Assembly (NCBI RefSeq): GCF_000805455.1
Contig: NZ_JSUS01000049.1
Span: forward strand, 60,429 to 124,428
Direction: 5' to 3'
DNA: 64,000 bases
Origin: Acinetobacter sp. A47
GTDB lineage: Bacteria > Pseudomonadota > Gammaproteobacteria > Pseudomonadales > Moraxellaceae
A program made the translations under genes and the position numbers. The notes beneath the pieces were generated by a model. It ran no database searches. It was not told the origin of the DNA and saw only the letters and a list, made by a program, of their open reading frames with translations. Numbering within the stretch: position 1 is the first letter of the stretch; each line of letters opens with the position of its first letter. This document shows, piece by piece, positions 8,382 through 16,209 of this stretch.

Positions 8382-9698
8382 ATGAAAAAAATAATTTTAG
8401 CTGCAGCTTGCGCTGCGGCTTCAGGGACTCTTTTTGCCAATACACCAACTTCAACAGAGCAAAGGATCAACCTGTTAGAAACCGAATTGCAAAAATTAAA
8501 GGCAGAGCTGCAAGCACAAAAGCAGACACAGACTGGCTTGCAGGTTAAACAGGCAAAAATTGAAGAAAATGTAGAGAAAAAAATCACTGCCGAGACGGCA
8601 AAGCCGATTGCACCGTCATGGGTGACCTGGACCGATAATGTTAAGGTGTACGGAATCGCCCGGCTAGATGCCGCAGTTGATTTTAAATCGTCACCCGATT
8701 CAGGCGGAAGAACCACCAGCAGTATTTATCGGACTCCATTTGAAAATGATAAACGCGCGAATCATTCCCGTTCCGATGCAAGTATTAATGCCAGCCGTCT
8801 TGGAGTGTATTTCAACAGTCCTGACAAGGCGGTCACAGGCAATGTCGAAGCTGATTTTTTTGACAGTTCCAATATGGGAACGGGTGATGGCAAGTTCCGA
8901 ATACGCCATGCTTATTTTACCTATAAAGACTGGACCTTTGGTCAAACATGGTCACTCATGTCTAACATGGAAACGCGAACCGAGTCCGTCGATTACACCC
9001 AGTTTATGGGAACCTCTTATACCCGTACGCCGCAAGTGCGTTATGACTGGAAAATTGACCAGCATCATGACCTGAAAGTTGCTTTGGAGCATACCGGATC
9101 GCGGGTTTCTGCTTTTCCTTCATTGACGGGGCGATATACCTTTAAGCAAGGACCTCTAATAGCTTTGGCGCAAGGTTTCGTGAACGAAAAATCAGTCGAT
9201 GTTGCCAAAGATACGGTCAAGAAAGTCAGTTGGGGAGCAGGGGCCGGTTTAAAATACCAACTTGATCCGCAGCAATCTGTTCAGGCGAACTATCAATATA
9301 TTGTGGGGGATCAGAAGTTCATGCCCTATACCACCCAAAGTGGTCTGGCAAATGCAACGGCTTTGAATGCAGCAGGTGATTTCTCTTTAGACCAGGATAA
9401 AACCGATTTGCTCATGAATAAACTGCATAGCTTTAATATTGGTTATTCATATAAATTCAATGATCAGTGGCGTAGCAATCTATCTGCTTCTTTATTTGAA
9501 TATGATGACAATACTGAATATGCCAAGCTGAATCAGGATGCGAATAAACGTTTAACCGACTATGCTGCCAATGTCTTTTACTCGCCTGCCGAGCAAATCG
9601 ATATCGGGCTTGAATATCATCAGGGTAAACGTGCAGTATTTGACGGCAGAACAGCGGATGTCTCACGTCTTAACTTTGTATCGATGTACAAGTTTTAA
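8382..9698 (+). CDS. dcaP: DcaP family outer-membrane porin
   Basis: A 438-residue porin. It has a signal peptide (MKKIILAAACAAASGTLFA, cleavage before N20) and a charged heptad-rich coiled coil at about residues 25-70. A beta-barrel follows, with alternating aromatic strands and a terminal Phe (FVSMYKF). DcaP proteins are known Acinetobacter porins for negatively charged small molecules, including dicarboxylates. Being last in the dca run, it fits outer-membrane entry of the substrate. A paralogue lies at 31122-32417. Confidence 0.92.
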   Translation: MKKIILAAACAAASGTLFANTPTSTEQRINLLETELQKLKAELQAQKQTQTGLQVKQAKIEENVEKKITAETAKPIAPSWVTWTDNVKVYGIARLDAAVDFKSSPDSGGRTTSSIYRTPFENDKRANHSRSDASINASRLGVYFNSPDKAVTGNVEADFFDSSNMGTGDGKFRIRHAYFTYKDWTFGQTWSLMSNMETRTESVDYTQFMGTSYTRTPQVRYDWKIDQHHDLKVALEHTGSRVSAFPSLTGRYTFKQGPLIALAQGFVNEKSVDVAKDTVKKVSWGAGAGLKYQLDPQQSVQANYQYIVGDQKFMPYTTQSGLANATALNAAGDFSLDQDKTDLLMNKLHSFNIGYSYKFNDQWRSNLSASLFEYDDNTEYAKLNQDANKRLTDYAANVFYSPAEQIDIGLEYHQGKRAVFDGRTADVSRLNFVSMYKF

Positions 9699-9714
9699 CA
9701 ATAGGACAGGCTAA

Positions 9715-10932
9715 ATGGAAAGAATAGTTGAATCCAATGCAGAAAATATATTGTCAAAAAGCTTTATTCTTATTATGGCAATGACATGTGGCATTTGCGC
9801 GGGTTCAAACTATTATAACCAGCCCTTAATCTATTCAATTGCAGAAGCATTAAAAGTCAATGCCGATCAAGTCGCCTTAACCATTGTGATTAGCCAACTG
9901 TCATATGCAGTTGGCCTTTTTATATTGGTTCCCTTAGGCGACTTTTTTGAAAAGCGCAGGTATATTTGCTTGCTCATGTGCTGTACTGGTCTTGCACAAG
10001 TAGGACTATCTTTAAGTCAAACCTTGCCAGCTTTATATGGCTTTACCTTTTTAGCCACATTCTTTTCGATTGCAACTCAAGTTTTGGTTCCTTTTGCCGC
10101 AGGTTTAGCCAGCCCGAAAAAAAGTCCTCAAGTTGTAGGCACCCTCATGAGTGGTTTGTTCTTGGGAATATTATTGGCACGTTCTATTGCAGGCTTACTT
10201 TCTACAGTTTGGTCTTGGCATGCGGTTTATTTAATTAGCGGAATTGTCATTTTGGTGTTTGCTTGGGTAATGTGGGTAAAGTTACCAGTTACGCGCAAAT
10301 CCCATCAACTCAATATACTACAGATTTATGCTTCACTATTTTCATTAGCAGCTCACCAGCCGCATTTACTACGCCGTGGTCTGGCGGGGGGAATTGGCTT
10401 TGGTATTTTGGCTCTGATTTTTACCACCATGACTTTTATTTTGGCGAATGAGCCTTATCATTTTAACGATTTCCAGATTGGTTTATTTGGGATTGTCGGC
10501 TTGGCTGGTGTGTTTGCGACCCCTTGGGCGGGCAAGAAAATTGCAGCAGGTCTTGAGAATAAAATTGCAGTGATTTGCATGGGGTTATTAATGAGTGCAT
10601 GGATACCCCTATTTTTTGCTCAGCAGTCTCTGCTTGCCTACGCTGTTGGTGTGATTATGGCGTACTTCGGTTTGTCAGCATTTCATGTGCTTAACCAAAA
10701 TTTGGTTTACCGGATTTCGGCCGAGGCACGTTCCCGTATTAATTCAATTTATATGACCTTATATTTTGGCGGAGCCGCCTTAGGTTCTTTTATTGCGGTG
10801 TATGCTTGGAAACATTGGGGATGGGAAGCATGTGCAGCCTTAGGTTTAGCGATGGCAATGTTAAGTTTCGTGATTGATCGCTTAGATTTTTATGAAATGA
10901 ACAAGATAGCAAAGCAAGAAAAAGCTCCATAA
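9715..10932 (+). CDS. MFS transporter, efflux type
   Basis: A 405-residue 12-helix major facilitator. The N-terminus (CGICAGSNYYNQPL) matches the group often annotated as arabinose/drug efflux permeases (YgaY-like). The 2-3 loop is LGDFFEKRR. It starts 16 bp after dcaP with GGACAGG upstream, so it may be cotranscribed with the dca genes. Export of a metabolite or toxic analogue is possible, but the substrate cannot be inferred. Its stop lies inside a bidirectional terminator. Confidence 0.8.
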   Translation: MERIVESNAENILSKSFILIMAMTCGICAGSNYYNQPLIYSIAEALKVNADQVALTIVISQLSYAVGLFILVPLGDFFEKRRYICLLMCCTGLAQVGLSLSQTLPALYGFTFLATFFSIATQVLVPFAAGLASPKKSPQVVGTLMSGLFLGILLARSIAGLLSTVWSWHAVYLISGIVILVFAWVMWVKLPVTRKSHQLNILQIYASLFSLAAHQPHLLRRGLAGGIGFGILALIFTTMTFILANEPYHFNDFQIGLFGIVGLAGVFATPWAGKKIAAGLENKIAVICMGLLMSAWIPLFFAQQSLLAYAVGVIMAYFGLSAFHVLNQNLVYRISAEARSRINSIYMTLYFGGAALGSFIAVYAWKHWGWEACAALGLAMAMLSFVIDRLDFYEMNKIAKQEKAP

Positions 10933-10943
10933 ACAGGAGCTTT
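10921..10943. terminator. Bidirectional rho-independent terminator
   Basis: AAAGCTCC (10921-10928) pairs with GGAGCTTT (10936-10943) around the 7-nt loop ATAAACA. On the minus strand the stem is followed by a run of Ts. On the plus strand it is followed by AAAATTTTATT. It separates the convergent MFS and thioesterase genes and overlaps the last MFS codons. Confidence 0.85.
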
Positions 10944-10952
10944 AAAATTTTA

Positions 10953-11387
10953 TTATTTGCGAATAATCATTAAGGTTGCCGAAGCAAAAGCATAGACCTT
11001 GCCGCTTTCATCTAAAATTTTACCTTGTGTAGTAATGATATTGCGGCCAGCATTAATCAACTCGGCCGTCGCATAGTAAGACGTATCAACCTGCATGGGG
11101 CGGATCATTTTTACATTTAAATCAATAGTGCCATAGCCAACACCATGTTCAAGTAGGGTATGGGCCGCACTGCCTGTCGCCGTATCTAAAGCTGTAGCAC
11201 AAAAACCACCATGCACGCCACCTTGTATATTTCGATGCTGCTGCCCAGGTGTAACTTTATAGATGGCTTTGCCTTTAGAGACCTCTATTAATTCCATTGG
11301 AATGGTGTGGGCCATCGGGGAAGCAGGAATTTCACCATTTTTTAAGGCGGTTAAGAACTCAAGACCTGTGTATTTGTGCTGCTCCAT
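10953..11387 (-). CDS. PaaI-family hotdog thioesterase
   Basis: A 144-residue hotdog-fold protein. The PaaI signature QGGVHGGFCATALDTATGSA is at about residues 53-72, preceding the central helix. Such enzymes hydrolyse acyl- or aryl-CoA esters and often rescue stalled CoA intermediates. The start at 11387 (MEQHKYTGLEF) has AAGGA 7 nt upstream; a 27-residue upstream extension in the same frame is AT-rich and lacks a site. It stands alone, convergent to the MFS gene. Confidence 0.8.
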   Translation of the reverse strand: MEQHKYTGLEFLTALKNGEIPASPMAHTIPMELIEVSKGKAIYKVTPGQQHRNIQGGVHGGFCATALDTATGSAAHTLLEHGVGYGTIDLNVKMIRPMQVDTSYYATAELINAGRNIITTQGKILDESGKVYAFASATLMIIRK

Positions 11388-11717
11388 ATATCGTCCTTGA
11401 AGGTTGTTGAATAATAGATTTACCATACTATAATTTGCTTTTATACGAAATAAAATTTTGCAATACAAAACTTTTTATTTGTCTCTGGTTTTTATGTCTA
11501 GGTATTGTTGTTTCATATTTTTAATTAAAATATAAATGCTTATAGATATTCTGTGAATGTTCATCCCGATTTTTACAAAATAAAATTGTTTAAAATGAAA
11601 ATTAATTTTGCAATATGAAATTAATTTGATATTTTTGAATGATGGAACAATAAAAGCCAGTGAAGGAAATACAAGGTGGTTGGCCTGAGCGCCAGACCCT
11701 GTCAGAAGGAAAGAATT
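11388..11717. promoter_or_regulatory. AT-rich divergent intergenic region with repeated palindromic boxes
   Basis: These 330 bp between the thioesterase and the acyl-CoA dehydrogenase hold no credible gene. The self-palindromic decamer AAATTAATTT occurs at 11599-11608 and 11618-11627, centres 19 bp apart. The 12-mer AATTTTGCAATA occurs at 11454-11465 and again at 11604-11615, overlapping the first decamer. They could be binding sites for a regulator of either gene. Confidence 0.45.
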
Positions 11718-13520
11718 ATGCCTTTATATCAAGCACCCTTACGTGATATGCAATTTGTACTGCATGAATTGCTTCAAACGGAACAGAACTATCAAAAATT
11801 ACCTAAATATCAGGAAGCCTTTAGCCGTGAGCTGATTGATCAGTATCTTGAAGCAGCGGCAGATTTTTGTGTAAATGAGTTGGCGCCGATTAATCAGCAG
11901 GGAGATCAGCAAGGTTGTCATTTATCTCAAGGTATGGTGTCAACGCCACAGGGATTTAAATCGGCTTATGAAAAATATGTAGAGCTCGGCTTTACCTCGC
12001 TTACTGCAGACCCGGAATATGGCGGTCAGGGTTTACCAACCTTACTACGCATCTCGATTTCAGAAATGTTGTGTGGTTCTAACTGGGCGTGGGCCATGTA
12101 TCCTGGTCTGTCGCACGGCGCGATGCGTACCATTGAACATCATGGTACTGAACAGCAAAAACACCGCTTTTTAACCAAGCTGATTGCCGGAGTCTGGACA
12201 GGTACCATGTGCCTGACAGAATCACATGCAGGTTCAGATTTGGGGTTGATCCGGACGAAAGCTGTGCCAAATCCCGATGGCAGCTATGCAATTACCGGAG
12301 AAAAAATTTTTATTTCTGCTGGTGAACATGATCTGGCAGAAAATATTATCCATATCGTATTGGCCCGTTTACCGGATGCACCTACGGGTACCAAAGGTAT
12401 TTCGTTGTTCATTGTGCCCAAATTTAATGTCGATGATCAGGGAAATATCCAGAACCGAAACAATGTGCTGTGTAGTGCGATTGAACACAAGATGGGGATT
12501 CATGGCAATGCCACCTGTGTTTTAAATTTTGATGCTGCAAAAGGCTATCTGATTGGTCCTGAAAACCGTGGACTCAACTGTATGTTTACCTTTATGAATA
12601 CAGCCCGGATTGGCACTGCTGTACAAGGACTGGCTGCATCCGAGATTTCATTTCAAGGTGCTTTAGCTTATGCCAAAGAACGGCTGGCGATGCGATCTTT
12701 ATCTGGTGCAAAATATCCTCAGAAAAATGCAGACCCGATTATTGTTCATCCGGCTGTACGTACAATGCTGATGACCCAAAAAGCGTTTTCTGAAGGGGGG
12801 CGGGCACTGGCTTATCTATTGGCCCAGCATGTCGATATTGTTGAGAGCTCAGATGATGTTGAACAACGACAAAAATCAGATGAGTTACTGGCTTTATTAA
12901 CACCTATTGCTAAAGCCTTTTTAACTGAAACTGGAAATGAATCTGCCAAGCATGGCGTGCAGGTCTTTGGTGGACATGGTTTTATTGTTGAACATGGCAT
13001 GGAACAAATTGTGCGTGACGCAAGGATTTCCACCTTGTATGAGGGCACCACTGAAATCCAGTCTTTAGACTTGTTGGCGCGTAAAGTACTCAAGACGGAA
13101 GGAAAGCTGTTAAACCACATGACGGGTTTAATCCAGGAGTTTATTGAGCAGAACCAGTCAGATCAAGCACTGTCTGTATATTTGGAAAAGCTGGATGAAC
13201 TCAAACAGCAATGGTTGTCGATCACTCGTAAAATTGCAGAAAAAGCCAGACAAAATCCGGAAGAAATTGGCGCAGTTTCTGTCGACTATCTGTTTTTTTC
13301 TGGGTATGTCGTATTTGCTTATCTATGGGCCCGTATGGCAAAGGTGGCACTTGAAAAGCTTTCAGATGGAGTGCCAGATACAAAGTTTTATCAGGCCAAG
13401 CTCAGCACTGCCAAGTTTTTCTACCAGAAATTATTGCCACGGACTCAAATGCATGCTGCTGCTATTGCCTCAGGAGCTGAGGCAGTGATGGAGCTTGATG
13501 AAGACGCATTTTCATTTTAA
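11718..13520 (+). CDS. Acyl-CoA dehydrogenase, long (FadE/DmdC-like)
   Basis: A 600-residue member of the long acyl-CoA dehydrogenase group. It has an N-terminal helical cap (MPLYQAPLRDMQFVLHE), the core signature MCLTESHAGSDLGLI, the catalytic glutamate in TLYEGTTEIQSLD, and an extra C-terminal helical domain of about 130 residues. Enzymes of this layout include 3-methylmercaptopropionyl-CoA dehydrogenase and medium/long acyl-CoA dehydrogenases; the substrate is not predictable here. The start at 11718 has AGAAGGAAAG upstream. It heads a plus-strand run with a crotonase, an aldolase and a broken dehydrogenase. Confidence 0.85.
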   Translation: MPLYQAPLRDMQFVLHELLQTEQNYQKLPKYQEAFSRELIDQYLEAAADFCVNELAPINQQGDQQGCHLSQGMVSTPQGFKSAYEKYVELGFTSLTADPEYGGQGLPTLLRISISEMLCGSNWAWAMYPGLSHGAMRTIEHHGTEQQKHRFLTKLIAGVWTGTMCLTESHAGSDLGLIRTKAVPNPDGSYAITGEKIFISAGEHDLAENIIHIVLARLPDAPTGTKGISLFIVPKFNVDDQGNIQNRNNVLCSAIEHKMGIHGNATCVLNFDAAKGYLIGPENRGLNCMFTFMNTARIGTAVQGLAASEISFQGALAYAKERLAMRSLSGAKYPQKNADPIIVHPAVRTMLMTQKAFSEGGRALAYLLAQHVDIVESSDDVEQRQKSDELLALLTPIAKAFLTETGNESAKHGVQVFGGHGFIVEHGMEQIVRDARISTLYEGTTEIQSLDLLARKVLKTEGKLLNHMTGLIQEFIEQNQSDQALSVYLEKLDELKQQWLSITRKIAEKARQNPEEIGAVSVDYLFFSGYVVFAYLWARMAKVALEKLSDGVPDTKFYQAKLSTAKFFYQKLLPRTQMHAAAIASGAEAVMELDEDAFSF

Positions 13521-13563
13521 GGCCAGTCTTCAATGATGGGTATTATATGGATGGTAGAGATAA

Positions 13564-14352
13564 ATGGATTTTGAACATATTTTGATACGTCAGAAAAATC
13601 GTGTGGGCTATTTGATGCTGAATCGTCCAGAAGTGCTCAATAGTTTCAACGAACAGATGCATTATGAGATTGCTGCTATTTTAGACCAGTGGGCGAATTC
13701 TACCGAGATCAAGGTTATTGTGATAACCGGTTCCGGCAAAGGTTTTTGTGCCGGACAAGATTTAAGATCGCGGGGGAAGGATGTTATTGCTGCGCCAGAT
13801 TATGATGCGGGAGCGGCTTTAGAAAAATTCTACAATCCTCTGGTACTTAAAATCACAAACATGACCAAGCCCGTTATCGCTGCGGTGAATGGCGTGGCTG
13901 CTGGTGCAGGTGCCAATCTGGCATTGGCCTGTGATTTGGTCGTGGCGAAACAGTCTGCTACCTTTATACAGTCTTTTTGCAAGGTTGGTCTAATTCCGGA
14001 TGCGGGGGGTACGTGGAGCTTACTGCAACTGGCCGGTTTGGCCCGTGCAAAAGGACTGGCCATGCTGGGAGAAAAGCTCTCTGCCCAAAAAGCCTTGAAT
14101 TGGGGACTGATTTGGGACATTTATGAAGATGAGGTTTTTGAACAACAGGTCGTTGAACTGGCTGAGCGGTTAGCTGCACAGCCTGGCAGTTCGATTGCAT
14201 TGATTAAAAAAGCATTCAACCATGCCACAGATAACACACTTGCCGAGCAGTTACAGCTGGAACGTGAGTTGCAGTGTATTGCTGGCCGATCGGATAATTA
14301 TCAAGAAGGCGTGGCGGCATTTATGGAAAAGCGAAAACCCAACTTTAATTAG
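13564..14352 (+). CDS. Enoyl-CoA hydratase/isomerase, PaaG-like
   Basis: A 262-residue crotonase. The N-terminal LNRPEVLNSFNEQMH and the oxyanion loop GFCAGQDLRSRGKD closely resemble PaaG (epoxyphenylacetyl-CoA isomerase) proteins. The second-half signature is CKVGLIPDAGGTWSL. The position of the first crotonase Glu is replaced by Ala-Asn (GAGANLALACD), as in PaaG-like isomerases, and an Asp (IPDAGGT) is retained. No other paa genes are nearby, so an isomerase or hydratase on a different acyl-CoA is equally possible. Confidence 0.78.
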   Translation: MDFEHILIRQKNRVGYLMLNRPEVLNSFNEQMHYEIAAILDQWANSTEIKVIVITGSGKGFCAGQDLRSRGKDVIAAPDYDAGAALEKFYNPLVLKITNMTKPVIAAVNGVAAGAGANLALACDLVVAKQSATFIQSFCKVGLIPDAGGTWSLLQLAGLARAKGLAMLGEKLSAQKALNWGLIWDIYEDEVFEQQVVELAERLAAQPGSSIALIKKAFNHATDNTLAEQLQLERELQCIAGRSDNYQEGVAAFMEKRKPNFN

Positions 14353-14367
14353 GTTAATTGAAAATCC

Positions 14368-14384
14368 AAGATGTTTTACATCTT
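14368..14384 (+). promoter_or_regulatory. Intercistronic hairpin
   Basis: AAGATGT and ACATCTT are separated by TTT, with one further flanking C-G pair, in the 86-bp gap before the aldolase gene. No U-tract follows. It could mark RNA processing or partial attenuation between the crotonase and aldolase genes. Confidence 0.35.
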
Positions 14385-14438
14385 GAAAATAATCAAAACA
14401 GTGCTGTATGTCATAAGCACCTGAACACAGGATAATAC

Positions 14439-15194
14439 ATGAGCTTAAAAGAGAAGGTTTCGGTCACTGAATGGGAAGCCCGTTGTCAGCTAGCAGCCTT
14501 GTATCGTTTGATTGCGTACTATCGTATGACAGATTTGATCGATACCCATATCAGTCTACGTGTACCAGATGAAAAAGGACATTTCCTGATCAATCATTAT
14601 GGAATTCCATTTGAGAAAATGAAAGCCTCCGATCTGGTTAAGATTGATGGTGAAGGCAAGATTGTTGAAAACTATGATGCGGGAAAAAATGTGAATGTAG
14701 CTGGTTTTGTCATACATTCGGCATTGCACGCAGCCCGCGAAGATATTCATTGTGTGATTCATACCCATACTGCTGACGGAATTGCTGTTTCCGCTCAAAA
14801 GCATGGTTTGTTACCCATTTCTCAACATGCCTTGAAGTTTTATAAAAAAGTCAGTTATCACGAGTATGAAGGTGTCGCACTATCGACTGAGGAAAGAGTA
14901 CGGCTGGTTCAGGACCTGGGCGATCATCGTGTCATGATTTTAAGAAATCATGGATTGCTGGCAACAGGAGATAGCGTACAGCGTGCCTTCCATGAAATTT
15001 ATTTTCTGGAACGTGCCTGTCAGGCCCAGATCAAGGCAATGGCTGGTGGCGCAGAATTACATTTTCCTTCCGAAGCGGTGTGTGAACATACAAGCAGACA
15101 GTTTGAAGCCAATGGCGTAGAAAAAATTATCTTGAATGCATGGCATGCGGCACTTTCTTTAATTGAGCAACAACGTGAGGAATATTGCTCATGA
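14439..15194 (+). CDS. Class II aldolase/adducin family protein
   Basis: A 251-residue class II aldolase-fold protein with the zinc ligands in place: H108 and H110 in VIHTHTADG and H171 in LRNHGLLATG. Such enzymes catalyse retro-aldol cleavage or decarboxylation of hydroxy-acid or sugar-like substrates. Longer family members without sugar kinases nearby often occur in catabolic clusters. Its stop overlaps the start of the next gene (ATGA at 15191-15194), so it is translationally coupled to the 2-hydroxyacid dehydrogenase. The substrate is unknown. Confidence 0.8.
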   Translation: MSLKEKVSVTEWEARCQLAALYRLIAYYRMTDLIDTHISLRVPDEKGHFLINHYGIPFEKMKASDLVKIDGEGKIVENYDAGKNVNVAGFVIHSALHAAREDIHCVIHTHTADGIAVSAQKHGLLPISQHALKFYKKVSYHEYEGVALSTEERVRLVQDLGDHRVMILRNHGLLATGDSVQRAFHEIYFLERACQAQIKAMAGGAELHFPSEAVCEHTSRQFEANGVEKIILNAWHAALSLIEQQREEYCS

Positions 15195-16113
15195 TTGTAA
15201 TTGCCACCACTGTACCCAAGGTTCAAAGATGGCTGGAAGATGCTTTTTTACACTATGCTCCCCCAGGTTCGTACTGTCTGGCAGAGAGTGAACAAGCCCA
15301 GTTCGCCACCACGGCAGTTTCATGGTTTCCTGATCTTGATCAGCTGGAAAAATTACCGGCATTAAAACTGGTTCATTCGATGGCGGCAGGCGTTGAACAT
15401 CTCGATCTGGCTCGAATCGCTACCCGGTATAAAGTCTGTCGTGTTGTGGATGAATTACATCAAAAAGGCATGTTTGATTATTTGCAATGGGGCATTTTAT
15501 ATTATCAACGTTTTTTCGATCAGGCTTTTGCTCAAAAGAAGCAACAACGCTGGCGGCAATATCCGCAACGTGCACATGCTGACGTGAAAATCGGGATTAT
15601 GGGGCTTGGGCAAATGGGGCATATATGGCCAGACAATTTGCTGCACTGGGGTATCCGGTTGCTGGCTGGTCACGGACTCCTAAACAGATTGCACAGGTCA
15701 CATGCTATGCCGGTGATGAAGGTTTTCATCAATTTTTGGGACAGGCTGAAATACTGATTAATTTATTGCCGCTTACGGCAAGTAATCAGGGCATTTTATC
15801 AAAATCTTTATTTGATCGACTTCCTGATCAGGCCTGTATCATCAATTGTGGACGTGGTCAGCATCTGGTTGAACAAGATTTATTAAATTATCTGGATTCT
15901 GGACGTTTACGTGGGGCGATTCTGGATGTTTTTGTAAAAGAACCCTTGGCTGAAAATCATCCGCTTTGGCAACATGAAAAAGTGGTGATCACTCCGCATG
16001 TTGCTTCCCATGCACCCTGGCCAGTTGTGGTCAACCAGATTCTGGAAAATGACCAGCGTGTCAGGCAGGGGCAGGCTTTGTTGAATCAGGTTGATACATT
16101 GAAAGGTTATTAA
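15191..16113 (+). pseudogene. D-2-hydroxyacid dehydrogenase, frameshifted
   Basis: Two overlapping frames together make one roughly 307-residue D-isomer 2-hydroxyacid dehydrogenase (GhrA-like). The first frame (ATG 15191) gives the N-terminal substrate domain and the NAD motif GIMGLGQMGH. It then leaves frame near 15620-15627. The second frame continues MARQFAALGYPVAGWSRTPK, then CIINCGRGQHLVEQDLL (catalytic Arg region), ending with HPLWQHEKVVITPHVAS (catalytic His). Restoring one base in CATATATGG gives a seamless protein. It is a one-base deletion, either a real inactivating mutation or a sequence error. All other catalytic regions look intact, arguing for a recent event. Confidence 0.82.
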
Positions 16114-16209
16114 ACCCGCAAATAGCCACTTTGCAAGCATCCATTTGTATGGACTCTGGATCAGCTGGCTGAGCATATCCTTTTTGCTTGGAAATGCCCA
16201 GCCTTGCCA

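Noticed and set aside
13564..14352. True paaG of a phenylacetate pathway
   Set aside because: Sequence resembles PaaG, but none of the paaABCDE, paaK or paaZ genes are in the window, so the phenylacetate role is not supported.
15625..16113. A separate short dehydrogenase gene starting at 15625
   Set aside because: The frame begins just after the NAD-binding glycine motif and lacks its own ribosome binding site; it is the second half of the frameshifted gene.
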